Numbered from the stretch's first letter, positions 8,801-17,526 are shown. The stretch is DNA of 64,000 bases from Phycisphaeraceae bacterium (GCA_020639215.1 JACKHA010000003.1:1-64000), one strand, 5' to 3'. Notes: a model not told the origin generated them from the sequence alone. Program-made: numbers and translations.

Positions 8801-10646
8801 TCGCACGCACGCGCGCGCGGGCGACCTGGACGAAGCAGTCCGCGCCATCGACGCGGGCCTGGCCCTGTCGCCAACGGACGAGCCGTTGCTGGCCCTCCGA
8901 GCCCTTACGTCCGCGCGCGAGCCCGGCGACGTCTTCGGTGCCGCCCTCGCCGCCGTCGCCGGCGATTCGAGGGTCGGCGAGTCGATGTCGGCGCTGATCG
9001 ACCTGCTGTCCGGGTATGCGGCCGGTCGGGTCGACCAGGTCCAGTTCGTCGCTCGCCTGACCGAGCAGACGCAGCGCTGGCCCACGTCGATCCCAACCTG
9101 GAGCGTCCTGTTGCAGGCCCGTGTTCTCGCGGGCGACAGCAACGCGGCCGCCCGCGACGCCAGCCGCCTGATGCAGAGTGTTGACGAGCCCGCCGCGATG
9201 GAACTCGCATCGCGCGTGTTCGCTTCGATCGGTCAGTCCACGTCGGCACGATCGGCCGCCGTGCGCTGGCGCGAGCAGACCCCGGGCAACCCGATCCCGG
9301 CCGACGTCCAACTGGCCACCCTCGACATCGACGCGGGGTCGTTCGCGCAAGCCCTCCGCACGCTCACGCCGCACCTCGACGCGATCCTCGCCGCCGAGCC
9401 CCCGGATCCGTACGCCGCCCGGGCCGCGGCCCTTGCGATCGTCTCCGCCGGAACGGCGCAGCAGCAGGACCGCCTCGCCGCCAAAGCGGGCGAGCAGGCC
9501 GACTGGGCCATCGCCGCGGCGGAAGCCGGGGCCCGCCTGCCCGACGCCGCCGCCGCGTCCCGGTGGCTCGAGCGGCTCGACGGCGACACGCCCGATCAGC
9601 GTGCGGCCCTGGCCCTCGCACAGGCCTGGGTCGTGCTGGGCGAACGCACCGGCACTGCCATCCACGCCGAGCGGGCCACACGGATCATCGCCTCGCGCCC
9701 GTGGGACGCGTCTCGCGTCGGAACCGCCCGGCGCCTGGAAGGCGGCGCCCTGCGTCTGCTGGGGCGGCTCGACGACTCCGAGGCCGCGTTCCGGGCCGCG
9801 CTCCAGGCCGACCCCAACGACTGGGGCGCGGCCGGAGCCCTCGCGGAAGTGCTGCTCGAGGGCGGACGCCCCGAAAACGCGATGCGCGAGGCCGCCCGCC
9901 TGCAAGCGCTCGTCCTGGGCGATCCGACCGCGCCGTCCCTCGCGCGGCAGACCTCCGCGGACCTCCTGGCCCGCTGCCAGATCGCCGAAGGGGCCCTGGA
10001 CGAGGCGTGGCAGACCATCAGCGATGCGCGCGCGATCTTTGCCGGCAGCCCCGCGATCGAGTCACGCCGGATGGAGATCGCCGCCATGCGGGGCGACGCC
10101 CGCGAAGTCGAGAGTGCGATCCGGGCCATCCCGCCCGACGCGGGACGCATCGCCGCGGCCTTGATCGTTGCCGATCGCCTCGACGAAACGAGCCCAGATG
10201 CAGCGGCCCTGATCCTCCGAACGGCGATCGCACTGGCCCCCGCCGGTTCGTTCGAGTACGTCTCCGCGGCCAACAACCTCGCGTACCTGCTGGTGGTCAG
10301 CGGCGGGCACACCGAGGAGGCGATCGAGCACGCCACGAGCGCAAAGTGGGCGGCGGACGCGCTGCGCCTGCCCGCGGAGGTGCTCGCAAACATCCTGGAG
10401 ACCCTGGGGCGGGCGCAGCTCGCCGCCGGCGACGCGGAGCAGGCCCGGGCCACATTCGACGAGGCCCTGCGGCTGGTCCCGAACGCGCCGGACGCGTTGC
10501 TCGGGCTGGCCGAGGCGCTCCGCGCCCTCCATCGGTTCCAGGAGGCCGAGGACGCCCTGGCCCGCATCGACCGGGCCGATCGCGACGCGTTCACCGAGAG
10601 CCAGCGCGTCCGATACGAGCGGCTGTCGAGTGCCGATGGCTCATAA
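5880..10646 (+). CDS. very large membrane-anchored TPR protein of the exopolysaccharide/exosortase locus
   Basis: 1588 residues. A single N-terminal membrane segment (about 9-27) follows a KPRTKKR charge cluster; the rest is almost entirely Ala-rich helical pairs of TPR type, clearest at the C-terminus (the last 130 residues contain several consecutive repeats). Large TPR proteins of this kind occur in exosortase loci, where they are assumed to scaffold export or processing; no enzymatic motif is visible. ATG at 5880 has GGAG seven bases upstream and overlaps the preceding stop as ATGA. It is the last gene of the operon, with a terminator 46 bases after the stop. The opposite strand is open for long stretches only because of base composition. 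Confidence 0.85.
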   Translation: MKPRTKKRIVALALVLAVIAGGAVGLRHLRSARKAETIAEARARGMDAYDRGEWQAAMDDLGLYVHRGGRRDGAALFRLADARLRKPEPNGSHLTTAIGILRDAIAAPDPDPRAAPMLLDCYLRTGGWADVLSLTEQMARAADPDHALFRARVRAHQGLGRHADAIAESDRLVAAFPLDPSAHRVAIRARFDGSGSPDTAVRQYLDAPDGLGRLSDPLAGEIVRAEALEGIRDPAAALAACRRAIDAGVPSDRAEDIAALFDVLDSLSSYRTDASAPPAVLLASELLERLVGRDDLSQASRVALVCRNWRAGARNDPADLLGPALSDPSHADASALGWALVAGAVQGEAADPIRAALESRDNAQAAFWSAIANTIAALETGSADAPQVAAACLELASRLEGDPSREQALAAYLRGAAQAVAGRYSAAEDTMLRVGRLPGWRIARQEALRLMLRRGDHQAAQAAMAGFPGFGTGPREFLLACQVFVGLAEHTGGAPTESTSGAGHAAIALTNLQRLKDGPTPARSPEVEALLARAYAVNGDPQGAAAATDEFLRLASEEGAVGDRTMRLALQTASCLRPRLPDQADRLVAFAAAIAPDDPDVLFERAIALHLAAASEGQDTSVALLEQAIADAGADADRAFEIRRRLALLLDARIERAEPATRTESIELAADTFRALADLAADNLDLQLDVLRSRSAWSDEPLVQSSIARVRTLAGDDAPEWRVYEARRLLAFEPAAQGPTRQDRARTALTEVLAPVIRSGDDPRAFELAARAWDILGNGEENIRMLREAVAASDAPAALYPRLIAALRDAGRPDEARGFLNQFCDLGDVGPLLSRDRATLLETYAVYDRAIAERERLAESGLSDDLLALARVYAAAGRGRDASAAFDRLASMPDPTPQALEAAADFRAATGDVEGGLALLERPESFRASVDRALAVGRFLDRHASRAEAVERVRAFADSDAPSDDRAAAWRWLARTHARAGDLDEAVRAIDAGLALSPTDEPLLALRALTSAREPGDVFGAALAAVAGDSRVGESMSALIDLLSGYAAGRVDQVQFVARLTEQTQRWPTSIPTWSVLLQARVLAGDSNAAARDASRLMQSVDEPAAMELASRVFASIGQSTSARSAAVRWREQTPGNPIPADVQLATLDIDAGSFAQALRTLTPHLDAILAAEPPDPYAARAAALAIVSAGTAQQQDRLAAKAGEQADWAIAAAEAGARLPDAAAASRWLERLDGDTPDQRAALALAQAWVVLGERTGTAIHAERATRIIASRPWDASRVGTARRLEGGALRLLGRLDDSEAAFRAALQADPNDWGAAGALAEVLLEGGRPENAMREAARLQALVLGDPTAPSLARQTSADLLARCQIAEGALDEAWQTISDARAIFAGSPAIESRRMEIAAMRGDAREVESAIRAIPPDAGRIAAALIVADRLDETSPDAAALILRTAIALAPAGSFEYVSAANNLAYLLVVSGGHTEEAIEHATSAKWAADALRLPAEVLANILETLGRAQLAAGDAEQARATFDEALRLVPNAPDALLGLAEALRALHRFQEAEDALARIDRADRDAFTESQRVRYERLSSADGS

Positions 10647-10691
10647 CGTTGCAAGTTGTCCGGCCTGCGACGCCTCATAATGAGAACTTTC

Positions 10692-10721
10692 GCCCGCGTC
10701 CACGACGCGGGCTTTTTCTTT
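10692..10721 (+). terminator. rho-independent terminator closing the exopolysaccharide operon
   Basis: A perfect 9-bp stem (GCCCGCGTC and GACGCGGGC) with a 3-base loop CAC is followed by TTTTTCTTTT. It lies 46 bases after the TPR gene stop and separates that operon from the PEP-CTERM gene. Confidence 0.9.
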
Positions 10722-10855
10722 TCTCGCCAGCGGGTACCTTTCCCGTAGCCGCCGGCGGGAGCCACCGCCGTCGGCCCGCCGACATGGCTCGAAGAGGGAA
10801 GCCGCCGCGGGAAACCGATGGCGGACGGATCGAGAGAACCAAGAGAGGGTGTGTC

Positions 10856-11572
10856 ATGACGACCAAGTTGACGCTGACCGCAGGGACCGCGGGCGCACTG
10901 CTGATCGCCTCTTCCGCGATCGCCGGGCCGATCGCCGTTGACTTCCGGGGCACCGGGCTCGGGCAGTCGGCCCGAGTCAGCTTCGCTTCGGGCGACTCGG
11001 CCGCGTTCAGCGAACGAAACCTGTTCGTCGGGCAGCTTCGCCACCGCCTGGGCACCGGCGCGTCGGCCAAGGACTTCCTGACATACTGCATCGATCTGAC
11101 CCAGTACGCCGGCGACGGCACGTTCAACCTCGTCGCGCTCCACGACGCACCGGTCACCAGCCCGGCGCCCAGCAACAAGTGGGAGCTCAACCACGGGCAG
11201 ATCGACGCGCTCAACTCGCTCTACAACGCCTACGGCGAGGCGGTCGACTCCAACGCGAAGGCGTCCGCATTCCAGGCCGCCGTGTGGGAGATCGTGTTCG
11301 ACTGGAGCACCGTCGACGGCGGGACGTTCACCGCGGCGAACGAGACCAATCTCCGCACGGGCGTGGTCTCGATCTCGAACAAGATCAGCAACGCGCTGTT
11401 CACCGACTACCTGAACGCCGCGGTCGACGGGGCCGACACGACGGGGCGTCTGGCCGCGATCGTGAGCGCCACCCGCCAGGACCAGATCATCGTCCTTCCC
11501 CTGCCCGGGGCGGGCGCCCTGGCCGGAGCGGGGATGCTGGTGCTCGGGGCGCGTCGGCGCCGCAGCATGTGA
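10856..11572 (+). CDS. exported PEP-CTERM-type protein with a possible thioester domain, likely exosortase substrate
   Basis: A 238-residue protein with a signal peptide (about 1-23, ending AIAG). Its C-terminus is a tripartite sorting signal: LPLPGAG motif at 214-220, a short hydrophobic segment, then RRRRSM. This matches the class of signals cut by exosortases, one of which is encoded 10 kb upstream on the same strand. The middle has Cys78 in TYCIDL and Gln140 in FQAAVWEI, resembling the Cys/Gln pair of thioester-forming adhesin domains; the Gln is preceded by Phe rather than Thr. AAGAGAGGG precedes the start. Terminators on both sides make it a single-gene unit. The protein's binding target is unknown. 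Confidence 0.85.
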   Translation: MTTKLTLTAGTAGALLIASSAIAGPIAVDFRGTGLGQSARVSFASGDSAAFSERNLFVGQLRHRLGTGASAKDFLTYCIDLTQYAGDGTFNLVALHDAPVTSPAPSNKWELNHGQIDALNSLYNAYGEAVDSNAKASAFQAAVWEIVFDWSTVDGGTFTAANETNLRTGVVSISNKISNALFTDYLNAAVDGADTTGRLAAIVSATRQDQIIVLPLPGAGALAGAGMLVLGARRRRSM

Positions 11573-11621
11573 GCCCGCACGCCCCGTCGGCGGTCGAGCC
11601 AGGAATCAAGGCGTTTCCGAC

Positions 11622-11653
11622 CGAGCCCCGGCCCGATCCGGGGCTCGTTTTTT
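11622..11653 (+). terminator. rho-independent terminator after the PEP-CTERM gene
   Basis: A perfect 10-bp stem (CGAGCCCCGG and CCGGGGCTCG) with loop CCCGAT is followed directly by six T residues, 49 bases after the stop codon. Confidence 0.92.
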
Positions 11654-11713
11654 GAACCGAACTCCATATTCGTCATGGACTTGAGCCACGCGGGCACCGA
11701 CCGCCCGAACGGC

Positions 11714-11743
11714 TTGCCTGATTCGGCCCCACGCCCCTACAGT
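11714..11743 (+). promoter_or_regulatory. putative sigma-70-like promoter for tRNA-Gln
   Basis: TTGCCT (11714-11719) and TACAGT (11738-11743) are separated by 18 bases, about 105 bases in front of the tRNA and after the preceding terminator. Match to consensus only; no experimental support. Confidence 0.4.
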
Positions 11744-11847
11744 CTGTGCTGTTCGGAACGAGCCCGGGCCGGTCGCTCCGCGGCGGCTTTGTTCGGTACT
11801 CGCTCGGCGATCAGCGGCGCTCTTGGCCCGGGGTTCGCCAGCTTCTT

Positions 11848-11918
11848 TGGGGATTGGTGTAACGGTAGCACGAGTGACTCTGACTCACTTAGTCTAGGTT
11901 CGAATCCTAGATCCCCAG
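11848..11918 (+). tRNA. tRNA-Gln (anticodon CTG)
   Basis: The 71-base sequence folds as a cloverleaf: acceptor TGGGGAT with ATCCCCA, D arm GTGT-AACGGTA-GCAC, anticodon stem AGTGA/TCACT with loop CTCTGAC giving anticodon CTG, and T arm CTAGG-TTCGAAT-CCTAG. The discriminator base is G, as is usual for tRNA-Gln. CCA is not encoded. It lies alone between the PEP-CTERM gene and HPr. Confidence 0.96.
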
Positions 11919-12111
11919 TTCTCTCGCCACGTTCGCGACCTCTCCCGGCGGCGCGGCGACTCGCCCGAGATCGCCCGCTGCGGGCACCGGGGTGCGACCA
12001 CCCGCCGGACGACCAGCCGGAGGAAGAGATCCGTGCTCGGCGAGCCGAACGCCCCGGCCCGCTGGCCATTGGCTCGCGCTCGACGCCGGGGCGACACGAC
12101 GAGGGACCGCG

Positions 12112-12387
12112 TTGTCGCAGAACGCACGAAGGACCGTGGAGATCGTCAACCGTCTTGGGCTGCACGCGCGCCCGGCGATGGCCTTTGTCGATCTCGCCGC
12201 CACCTTCCAGTGCAAGGTCACCCTCGCCAAGGGCAGCGAGGCGGTCGACGGCAAGTCCATCATGGAGCTCATGATGCTCGCGGCGACCAAGGGCACCAAG
12301 CTCGAGCTCACCTGCGAGGGCGACGACGCCGAGCCGGCCGCCGAGGCCCTTGCCAAGCTCGTCGCCGACGGCTTCGAAGAGGATTGA
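12112..12387 (+). CDS. ptsH: HPr phosphocarrier protein
   Basis: A 91-residue HPr. The active-site histidine is His18 in NRLGLHARPAM, and the regulatory serine is Ser49 in DGKSIMELMM, the site phosphorylated by HPr kinase where that enzyme exists. HPr transfers phosphate from enzyme I in the phosphotransferase system, or acts only in regulation in bacteria with few sugar permeases. The start is a TTG with GAGGGA six bases upstream; an in-frame ATG at 11992 would add 40 Arg/Pro-rich residues unlike any HPr and is rejected. Enzyme I and HPr kinase are not in the window. Confidence 0.93.
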   Translation: MSQNARRTVEIVNRLGLHARPAMAFVDLAATFQCKVTLAKGSEAVDGKSIMELMMLAATKGTKLELTCEGDDAEPAAEALAKLVADGFEED

Positions 12388-12391
12388 ACCG

Positions 12392-12407
12392 GGCCACGCT
12401 CGTGGCC
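12392..12407. terminator. hairpin between convergent genes, possible terminator
   Basis: GGCCAC-GCTC-GTGGCC lies between the ends of HPr (+) and the amidotransferase gene (-). There is no T-run on either side, so termination is only suggested by position. Confidence 0.3.
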
Positions 12408-12414
12408 GCGAGCC

Positions 12415-13119
<705 letters not shown>

Positions 13120-13172
13120 GCCGGGAAGCGTAGAGGCCTCCGAGCGTCGGGCGTGCCGCACACGAGGCGTGC

Positions 13173-14000
13173 TCAAGCCGCCAGATCGCCGTAGAACTCG
13201 TCGTCCATCGCCCCGGCGACGGTCCCCGCGACGCCGTCGCGCGTCACGTAGAACAGGTGGGGGCTGATGGGGTACGGGAGGCGGTGGTAGTCCTGGGCGA
13301 TCCGCTCGCGGAGCCTGGCGACGAACGCCGGCGGGCCGTCGGAGATCGCGACGAACATGTCGCGGGCGGGGATGCCGACGTAGAAGTTCCCCCCCATCTG
13401 CGGGGCCAGTCGCTCCCACAGGCCACCCAGCAGCAGGCGGGCCGCGTCGTAGCCATCCTGTTCCGAGAGCAGGATCGCCCGCCCGCCCTCCTTGCTCTCG
13501 ATCACCTGGAACCGCAGCTCGGGGGAGTACTCCCCCAGATTCTCGCGGGCCAACTCGTCCAAGTCGTCCATCGAGAGGCTCCACTGGCGGGCCTGCTCGG
13601 TGGTGATCGAAACGGTCATCTGCGGCAGGTCGGTCACGAACACGACGACCGTCCCGTTGACGAACGGCACGTGGGCGACCAGGTCCCGGTTCAGGTGCTC
13701 GAAGATCGACTCCGGCTGGATGCGGGGCATCACCCGGGTACGGGCCGACTCGGGATTGAGCGTCAGGGCGTACTCGGCCTCGCCCGCAAAGAGCTGTTCG
13801 AGGTAGTGCTCGACGATCTCCCGCCCTCGACCGGGCTCATGGGTGACCATCCGGAACAGGTTGTCCAGGTCCAGGCGCCGACCGTTGACGGTCAACTCGC
13901 GCGGGCCGAGCAGTTCCACGGCGTAGTCGGGCTTGAGCTCCTTGAGGAGGCTCGCAACGGCCTGTGCGAAGGCTTGGGGCTCGCTGGGCATGGTCGCCAT
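13173..14000 (-). CDS. DUF1444 family protein
   Basis: A 275-residue soluble protein without signal peptide or membrane segment. The layout (an N-terminal LDLDNLFRMV region, RVMPRIQP, then a DLPQMTVSITTEQARQW stretch and a C-terminal half with FYVGIPARDMFVAI) matches the DUF1444/YtpQ family of unknown function. It starts with ATG, 53 bases upstream of the amidotransferase gene on the same strand, and is divergent from acpP across 351 bases that contain the acpP promoter candidate. No catalytic residues can be proposed. Confidence 0.7.
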   Translation of the reverse strand: MATMPSEPQAFAQAVASLLKELKPDYAVELLGPRELTVNGRRLDLDNLFRMVTHEPGRGREIVEHYLEQLFAGEAEYALTLNPESARTRVMPRIQPESIFEHLNRDLVAHVPFVNGTVVVFVTDLPQMTVSITTEQARQWSLSMDDLDELARENLGEYSPELRFQVIESKEGGRAILLSEQDGYDAARLLLGGLWERLAPQMGGNFYVGIPARDMFVAISDGPPAFVARLRERIAQDYHRLPYPISPHLFYVTRDGVAGTVAGAMDDEFYGDLAA

Positions 14001-14246
14001 AACCCGATCTCCAATCTGTCGGCGGGCCGGGGTACCACCACGGCACCCGCTGCTGGGCAGTCATCGACTCCCGGCAAGGCGTGAGGGAGGACCGATGGAG
14101 TTCGGGGCACGCCGGGAACCGCACACCCCGCACAGCCCGCGCGGGCCTCGGCGCTTGGCGGTCGGGGGCGGGGCTTGCGGACGTGCCGGCGTGTGATCGG
14201 GCCAGCCCCGCCGGACCCGGGGCGGTGCGGGGACTGGTTCGCTGGC

Positions 14247-14276
14247 TTGGCCGCTCGGTCGGGCACGGGGTACAAT
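14247..14276 (+). promoter_or_regulatory. putative sigma-70-like promoter for acpP-fabF
   Basis: TTGGCC (14247-14252) and TACAAT (14271-14276) are 18 bases apart, about 70 bases in front of the acpP start. The rest of the 14001-14351 intergenic region is GC-rich, with no further gene or repeat recognised. Confidence 0.5.
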
Positions 14277-14351
14277 CGTCGCTCGGGGCGGCGGACGTGG
14301 GTCCGCGAACCCCTCCCGCGGCAACCAAAGGCCGGACCCGGAGGTCGAAGC

Positions 14352-14600
14352 GTGACCGAACAAGACATCGAGGCGAAGGTCATCGAGATCGTCGCGGAGC
14401 AGCTCGGCGCCGATAAGGCCAAGATCTCCCGCACGACCTCGTTCGTGGACGACCTCAACGCCGACAGCCTCGACACCGTCGAGCTCGTCATGGAGTTTGA
14501 GGACGAGTTCGAGACCTCGATCCCGGACGAGCAGGCCGAGAAGATCAAGACCGTCGGCGAGGCCATCGACTTCATCAAGCAGGCCCGCGGCATCGAGTAA
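14352..14600 (+). CDS. acpP: acyl carrier protein
   Basis: An 82-residue acidic protein. Ser39 in NADSLDTVELVM is the phosphopantetheine attachment site. It carries acyl chains in type II fatty acid synthesis. The start is GTG with GGAGG nine bases in front. fabF follows 117 bases later, the classic acpP-fabF pairing, and both are probably transcribed from the promoter at 14247-14276. Length and motif are typical. Confidence 0.97.
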   Translation: MTEQDIEAKVIEIVAEQLGADKAKISRTTSFVDDLNADSLDTVELVMEFEDEFETSIPDEQAEKIKTVGEAIDFIKQARGIE

Positions 14601-14717
14601 GGCGCCCCGGGCCGGCCAGCAGCCCTTTCCGGACCGGCGCGGGGATCCGATCGGATGCCGCGCGCCGGCGAGGGCACGCCCGTCCGACCCGCCCGGTCCC
14701 CCAGCCCACACCACGCA

Positions 14718-16001
14718 ATGGCCAACGCGCGTCCAGCCCACCCCCGAATCGTGATCACCGGCCTCGGGGCGGTGACCAATCTTGGGACCACCGCCCGAGC
14801 GACGTGGGAAGGCATGCGGGCCGGGCGTTCGGGCATCAGCGCCATCGAGGGCGACGAGTTCAAGATCGATCCCAGCGATTGGGCCACCACCATCGCGGGG
14901 CAGATCAAGGGCTGGGAGCCCACCGGCGTGCTTGAGCCCCGCGAGGCCAGGCGCCTGGACCGCAGCACCGTCCTGGGCGTCGCCGCCGCCGCCGAGGCCG
15001 TCAAGGACTCGGGCTTCGACTTCGCCTCGGGCGATCCGGCCCGGCACGGCGTGGTCATCGGCTCGGGCATCGGCGGCATCACGACCATCGAGGACGGCTG
15101 CCGCACCATGATCGCGCGCGGCGCCCACCGCATCTCCCCGTTCACCGTCCCGCGCCTCATGGTCAACGCCACCGCGGGCAACATCTCCATCCGCTGGAAC
15201 CTGCAGGGCCCGGCCTCGGCCCACGCCACCGCCTGCGCCTCGTCCGGGCACGCCGTCGGCGACGCGATGGGCTACCTGCGGCGCAACCAGGCCGACGTCA
15301 TGGTCGTGGGCGGGTGCGAGGCGGCGGTCAGCCCCCTGTGCATCGGCGCGTTCATGGTCATGAAGGCCCTCTCGACCCGCAACGACGACCCCCAGCGGGC
15401 CAGCCGCCCGTTCGACAAGGATCGCGACGGGTTCGTGCTCTCGGAGGGCGCGGCCATGATGGTGCTTGAGACCGAGGCCCACGCCAGGGCCCGCGGCGCG
15501 ACGATCTACGCGGAACTGCTCGGCTTCGGCAACTCGGGCGACGCCCACCACATCACCGCGCCCGACGCGGAGGGACGCGGGGCCTCACGCTCGATGCGCT
15601 GGGCCCTCGACGACGCGGGCCTGAACCCGACCGACATCGGATACGTCAACTCGCACGGCACCTCCACGCCGCTGGGCGATAAGTCCGAGGTCTCCGCGGT
15701 GCTGGGCGTCTTCGGGAACCACGCCCGCAAGTCTTCCGGCGGCAAACTGCTGATGAGCAGCACCAAGTCGATGCACGGGCACTGCCTGGGCGCATCGGGC
15801 GCGGTCGAGATGATCGCCTGCGTCCACGCGGTCCGCGACGGCGTGATCGCCCCAACCATCAACCTGGAGAATCCCGACGAGGGCTTCGACATCGACCTGG
15901 TGCCCCACGACGCGCGCGAGCGACAGGTCCGCTACGCCATGAACAACACCTTCGGCTTCGGCGGACACAACGTCACGCTGATCGTGGGACGGTACGAGTA
16001 A
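14718..16001 (+). CDS. fabF: beta-ketoacyl-ACP synthase II
   Basis: A 427-residue condensing enzyme of fatty acid elongation. The Cys-His-His triad is present: Cys173 in ATACASSGHA, His in NSHGTST and His in KSMHGHCLGASG; the C-terminus NNTFGFGGHNVTLI is also typical. It forms the beta-ketoacyl-ACP from malonyl-ACP and acyl-ACP, using the carrier encoded upstream. ATG at 14718 was chosen over an in-frame ATG at 14655, which would add 21 residues before the conserved RIVITGLG. No terminator was seen after the stop. Confidence 0.96.
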   Translation: MANARPAHPRIVITGLGAVTNLGTTARATWEGMRAGRSGISAIEGDEFKIDPSDWATTIAGQIKGWEPTGVLEPREARRLDRSTVLGVAAAAEAVKDSGFDFASGDPARHGVVIGSGIGGITTIEDGCRTMIARGAHRISPFTVPRLMVNATAGNISIRWNLQGPASAHATACASSGHAVGDAMGYLRRNQADVMVVGGCEAAVSPLCIGAFMVMKALSTRNDDPQRASRPFDKDRDGFVLSEGAAMMVLETEAHARARGATIYAELLGFGNSGDAHHITAPDAEGRGASRSMRWALDDAGLNPTDIGYVNSHGTSTPLGDKSEVSAVLGVFGNHARKSSGGKLLMSSTKSMHGHCLGASGAVEMIACVHAVRDGVIAPTINLENPDEGFDIDLVPHDARERQVRYAMNNTFGFGGHNVTLIVGRYE

Positions 16002-16160
16002 AGCGCCTCACCGACTCCGCGGGCCGATGGTCGAATCCCATGGTTGTCCTTGAGCGTGGCGTGATCCCCGAATAGTCTGGTGTGGTATCCGGAAGGCCGG
16101 AGCGCACGTGGCAAGGTGCCACGGCACGGCCAATCCACGCCCGGGTTCAAGGAGAGAGAG

Positions 16161-17105
16161 ATGACGTCGACCAACCGACTCGCGCCCATGGCGCTGTGGG
16201 CGGGCCTGGCCTGCTCGCCCGCTCTGGCCCAGGTCTGGGGTAGCTTCGACGCCACGCGCGTGAACTACGCCGGCGGCGTGCTCAACGGCGGGAGCGCGCA
16301 CACCATCCTTGCCGGTCTCATCACGTCCACCAGCGCGACGCTGGCCCCGACAACAAACGAGCTCACCCCCGCGTACCTGGGCACGGTCGACGTGTTCTAC
16401 ACGTCGCTGCTGACCAACAACAACGTCCCGCTCTCCGGGCCGGAACAGGCCGCGCTCCAGGCGTGGGTCGGGGCCGGCGGCACGCTGATCGTCACGGCCG
16501 ACATCTTCAACCTGCCCGGCTACAACTCGTTCTCGTCGTTCCTGGGCGTGACGAACTACGTGCTGACCTCGGGGCCGAGCCCGGCCGCGGTGGTGGCCGC
16601 CCACCCGATCACCGCGGGCGTCGGTGCCGCATCGTTCACGACGAACTCTCGGTTCAGCGTGCCCGCCAATGGGCTGCGGATCATGGACGACGGAGCGGGG
16701 AACGTTTTCGCGGTCGTGCTCGATCCCTCGACCGGGCACGCCGGCCCCGGGCGGATGGTCGTGTTCGGCGACCACAACATGTTCTCCAACAGCTTCATCA
16801 ACCAGGCCGACAACACGCTGCTGGCCCAGAACCTCATCGCGTGGGCCAACGCGGGCGGGGCGCCGGTGTGCCAGCCCGACCTGACGACCGGCGCCATCGC
16901 GGGCCTGCCGGGCTTCGGGGTTCCGAACGGCGTGCTCAACAACGACGACTTCTTCTACTACCTCTTCATCTTCTCCAACAACGATCCTGCCGCGGACCTC
17001 ACAACCGGCGCGATCCCCGGCAATCCCGGCTACGGCGTCCCGAACGGCGTCGTCAACAACGACGACTTCTTCTACTACCTCGCCCTGTTCAGCGCGGGCT
17101 GCTGA
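16161..17105 (+). CDS. secreted protein with two C-terminal GC-type dockerin-like units
   Basis: A 314-residue exported protein: signal peptide about 1-23 (ending PALAQ), then a domain of about 220 residues with an amidotransferase-like stretch (LQAWVGAGGTLIVTADI), then two tandem units of about 38 residues. Each unit reads DLTTGAI-G-PGFGVPNG or PGYGVPNG, then NNDDFFYYL; the protein ends exactly in Gly-Cys. This tail recurs at 23256-24140 and 34242-35190 and corresponds to the GC-type dockerin tail seen in planctomycete secreted proteins. Asp/Asn spacing suggests calcium binding. Function of the N-terminal domain is unknown. A strong AAGGAGAG precedes the ATG and a hairpin follows. Confidence 0.82.
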   Translation: MTSTNRLAPMALWAGLACSPALAQVWGSFDATRVNYAGGVLNGGSAHTILAGLITSTSATLAPTTNELTPAYLGTVDVFYTSLLTNNNVPLSGPEQAALQAWVGAGGTLIVTADIFNLPGYNSFSSFLGVTNYVLTSGPSPAAVVAAHPITAGVGAASFTTNSRFSVPANGLRIMDDGAGNVFAVVLDPSTGHAGPGRMVVFGDHNMFSNSFINQADNTLLAQNLIAWANAGGAPVCQPDLTTGAIAGLPGFGVPNGVLNNDDFFYYLFIFSNNDPAADLTTGAIPGNPGYGVPNGVVNNDDFFYYLALFSAGC

Positions 17106-17138
17106 ACCGCCCGGCCCCCGGCAACTCGCCATCGCACA

Positions 17139-17170
17139 GCCGCCCCGGCGACGCTGATCGCCGGGGCGGC
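17139..17170 (+). terminator. strong hairpin after the first GC-dockerin gene
   Basis: A perfect 13-bp stem (GCCGCCCCGGCGA with TCGCCGGGGCGGC) and loop CGCTGA, 33 bases after the stop. The T-tract is weak (TTGCCAGTTT), so the terminator call rests on stem stability and position. Confidence 0.6.
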
Positions 17171-17262
17171 TTGCCAGTTTGGGGGCGACCGGAGCCCTGC
17201 GCGGGTTGCCCGGGTTGCGTACCACGACGCATCTCCCCGGGCAGGCACGTTTGGGCGCGCCC

Positions 17263-17364
17263 GATGTGTGGCATGCGTGCCGCTCGGGGCAAGCATGTCC
17301 GGAGCGCCGGACGCTCGCGGGTCTTTCGCCATGCTTGTGCCGAGCCACAAGCATGCCACACGTC
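17263..17364. repeat. imperfect 35-base inverted repeat in an intergenic region
   Basis: Arms 17263-17297 and 17330-17364 match as inverted copies at 29 of 35 positions, separated by 32 bases. The ends are best conserved: GTGTGGCATGC in one arm, GCATGCCACAC in the other. No gene is visible between 17106 and 17524; this hairpin and the word arrays at 17380-17526 fill most of the gap between the dockerin gene and the convergent gamma-glutamyltransferase gene. Confidence 0.75.
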
Positions 17365-17379
17365 GGACCCGCCCGTTGC

Positions 17380-17526
17380 AGTTGGACCGATTGGACTTGT
17401 TGGGGCCGTCCTGTGTCCTTGGTCCTTGGTCCTTGTGGTCGGTCTCCACCACGCCGGTGGACCCCCGGCGATCGGTTGCCCGACCTCCAGGACTCAGGAC
17501 TCAACACTCAGCACCCAGCACTGTCT
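17380..17526. repeat. cluster of short-word micro-arrays
   Basis: Three degenerate arrays lie close together. Around 17380-17406 there are 9-bp units (CAGTTGGAC, CGATTGGAC, TTGTTGGGG). At 17416-17436 a 7-bp word is repeated three times (TCCTTGG TCCTTGG TCCTTGT). At 17485-17519 five 7-bp units follow (CTCCAGG ACTCAGG ACTCAAC ACTCAGC ACCCAGC). None is translated in a plausible gene. Confidence 0.7.

Noticed and set aside
6879..9905. A 1008-residue open frame on the minus strand across the TPR gene
   Set aside because: It is a shadow of the plus-strand gene caused by GC-rich codon positions; there is no ribosome site, and its product is only Arg/Gly-rich.
10713..10855. Riboswitch or sigma-54 promoter in front of the PEP-CTERM gene
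   Set aside because: No GG/GC -24/-12 pair with the correct spacing and no recognised aptamer core were found.
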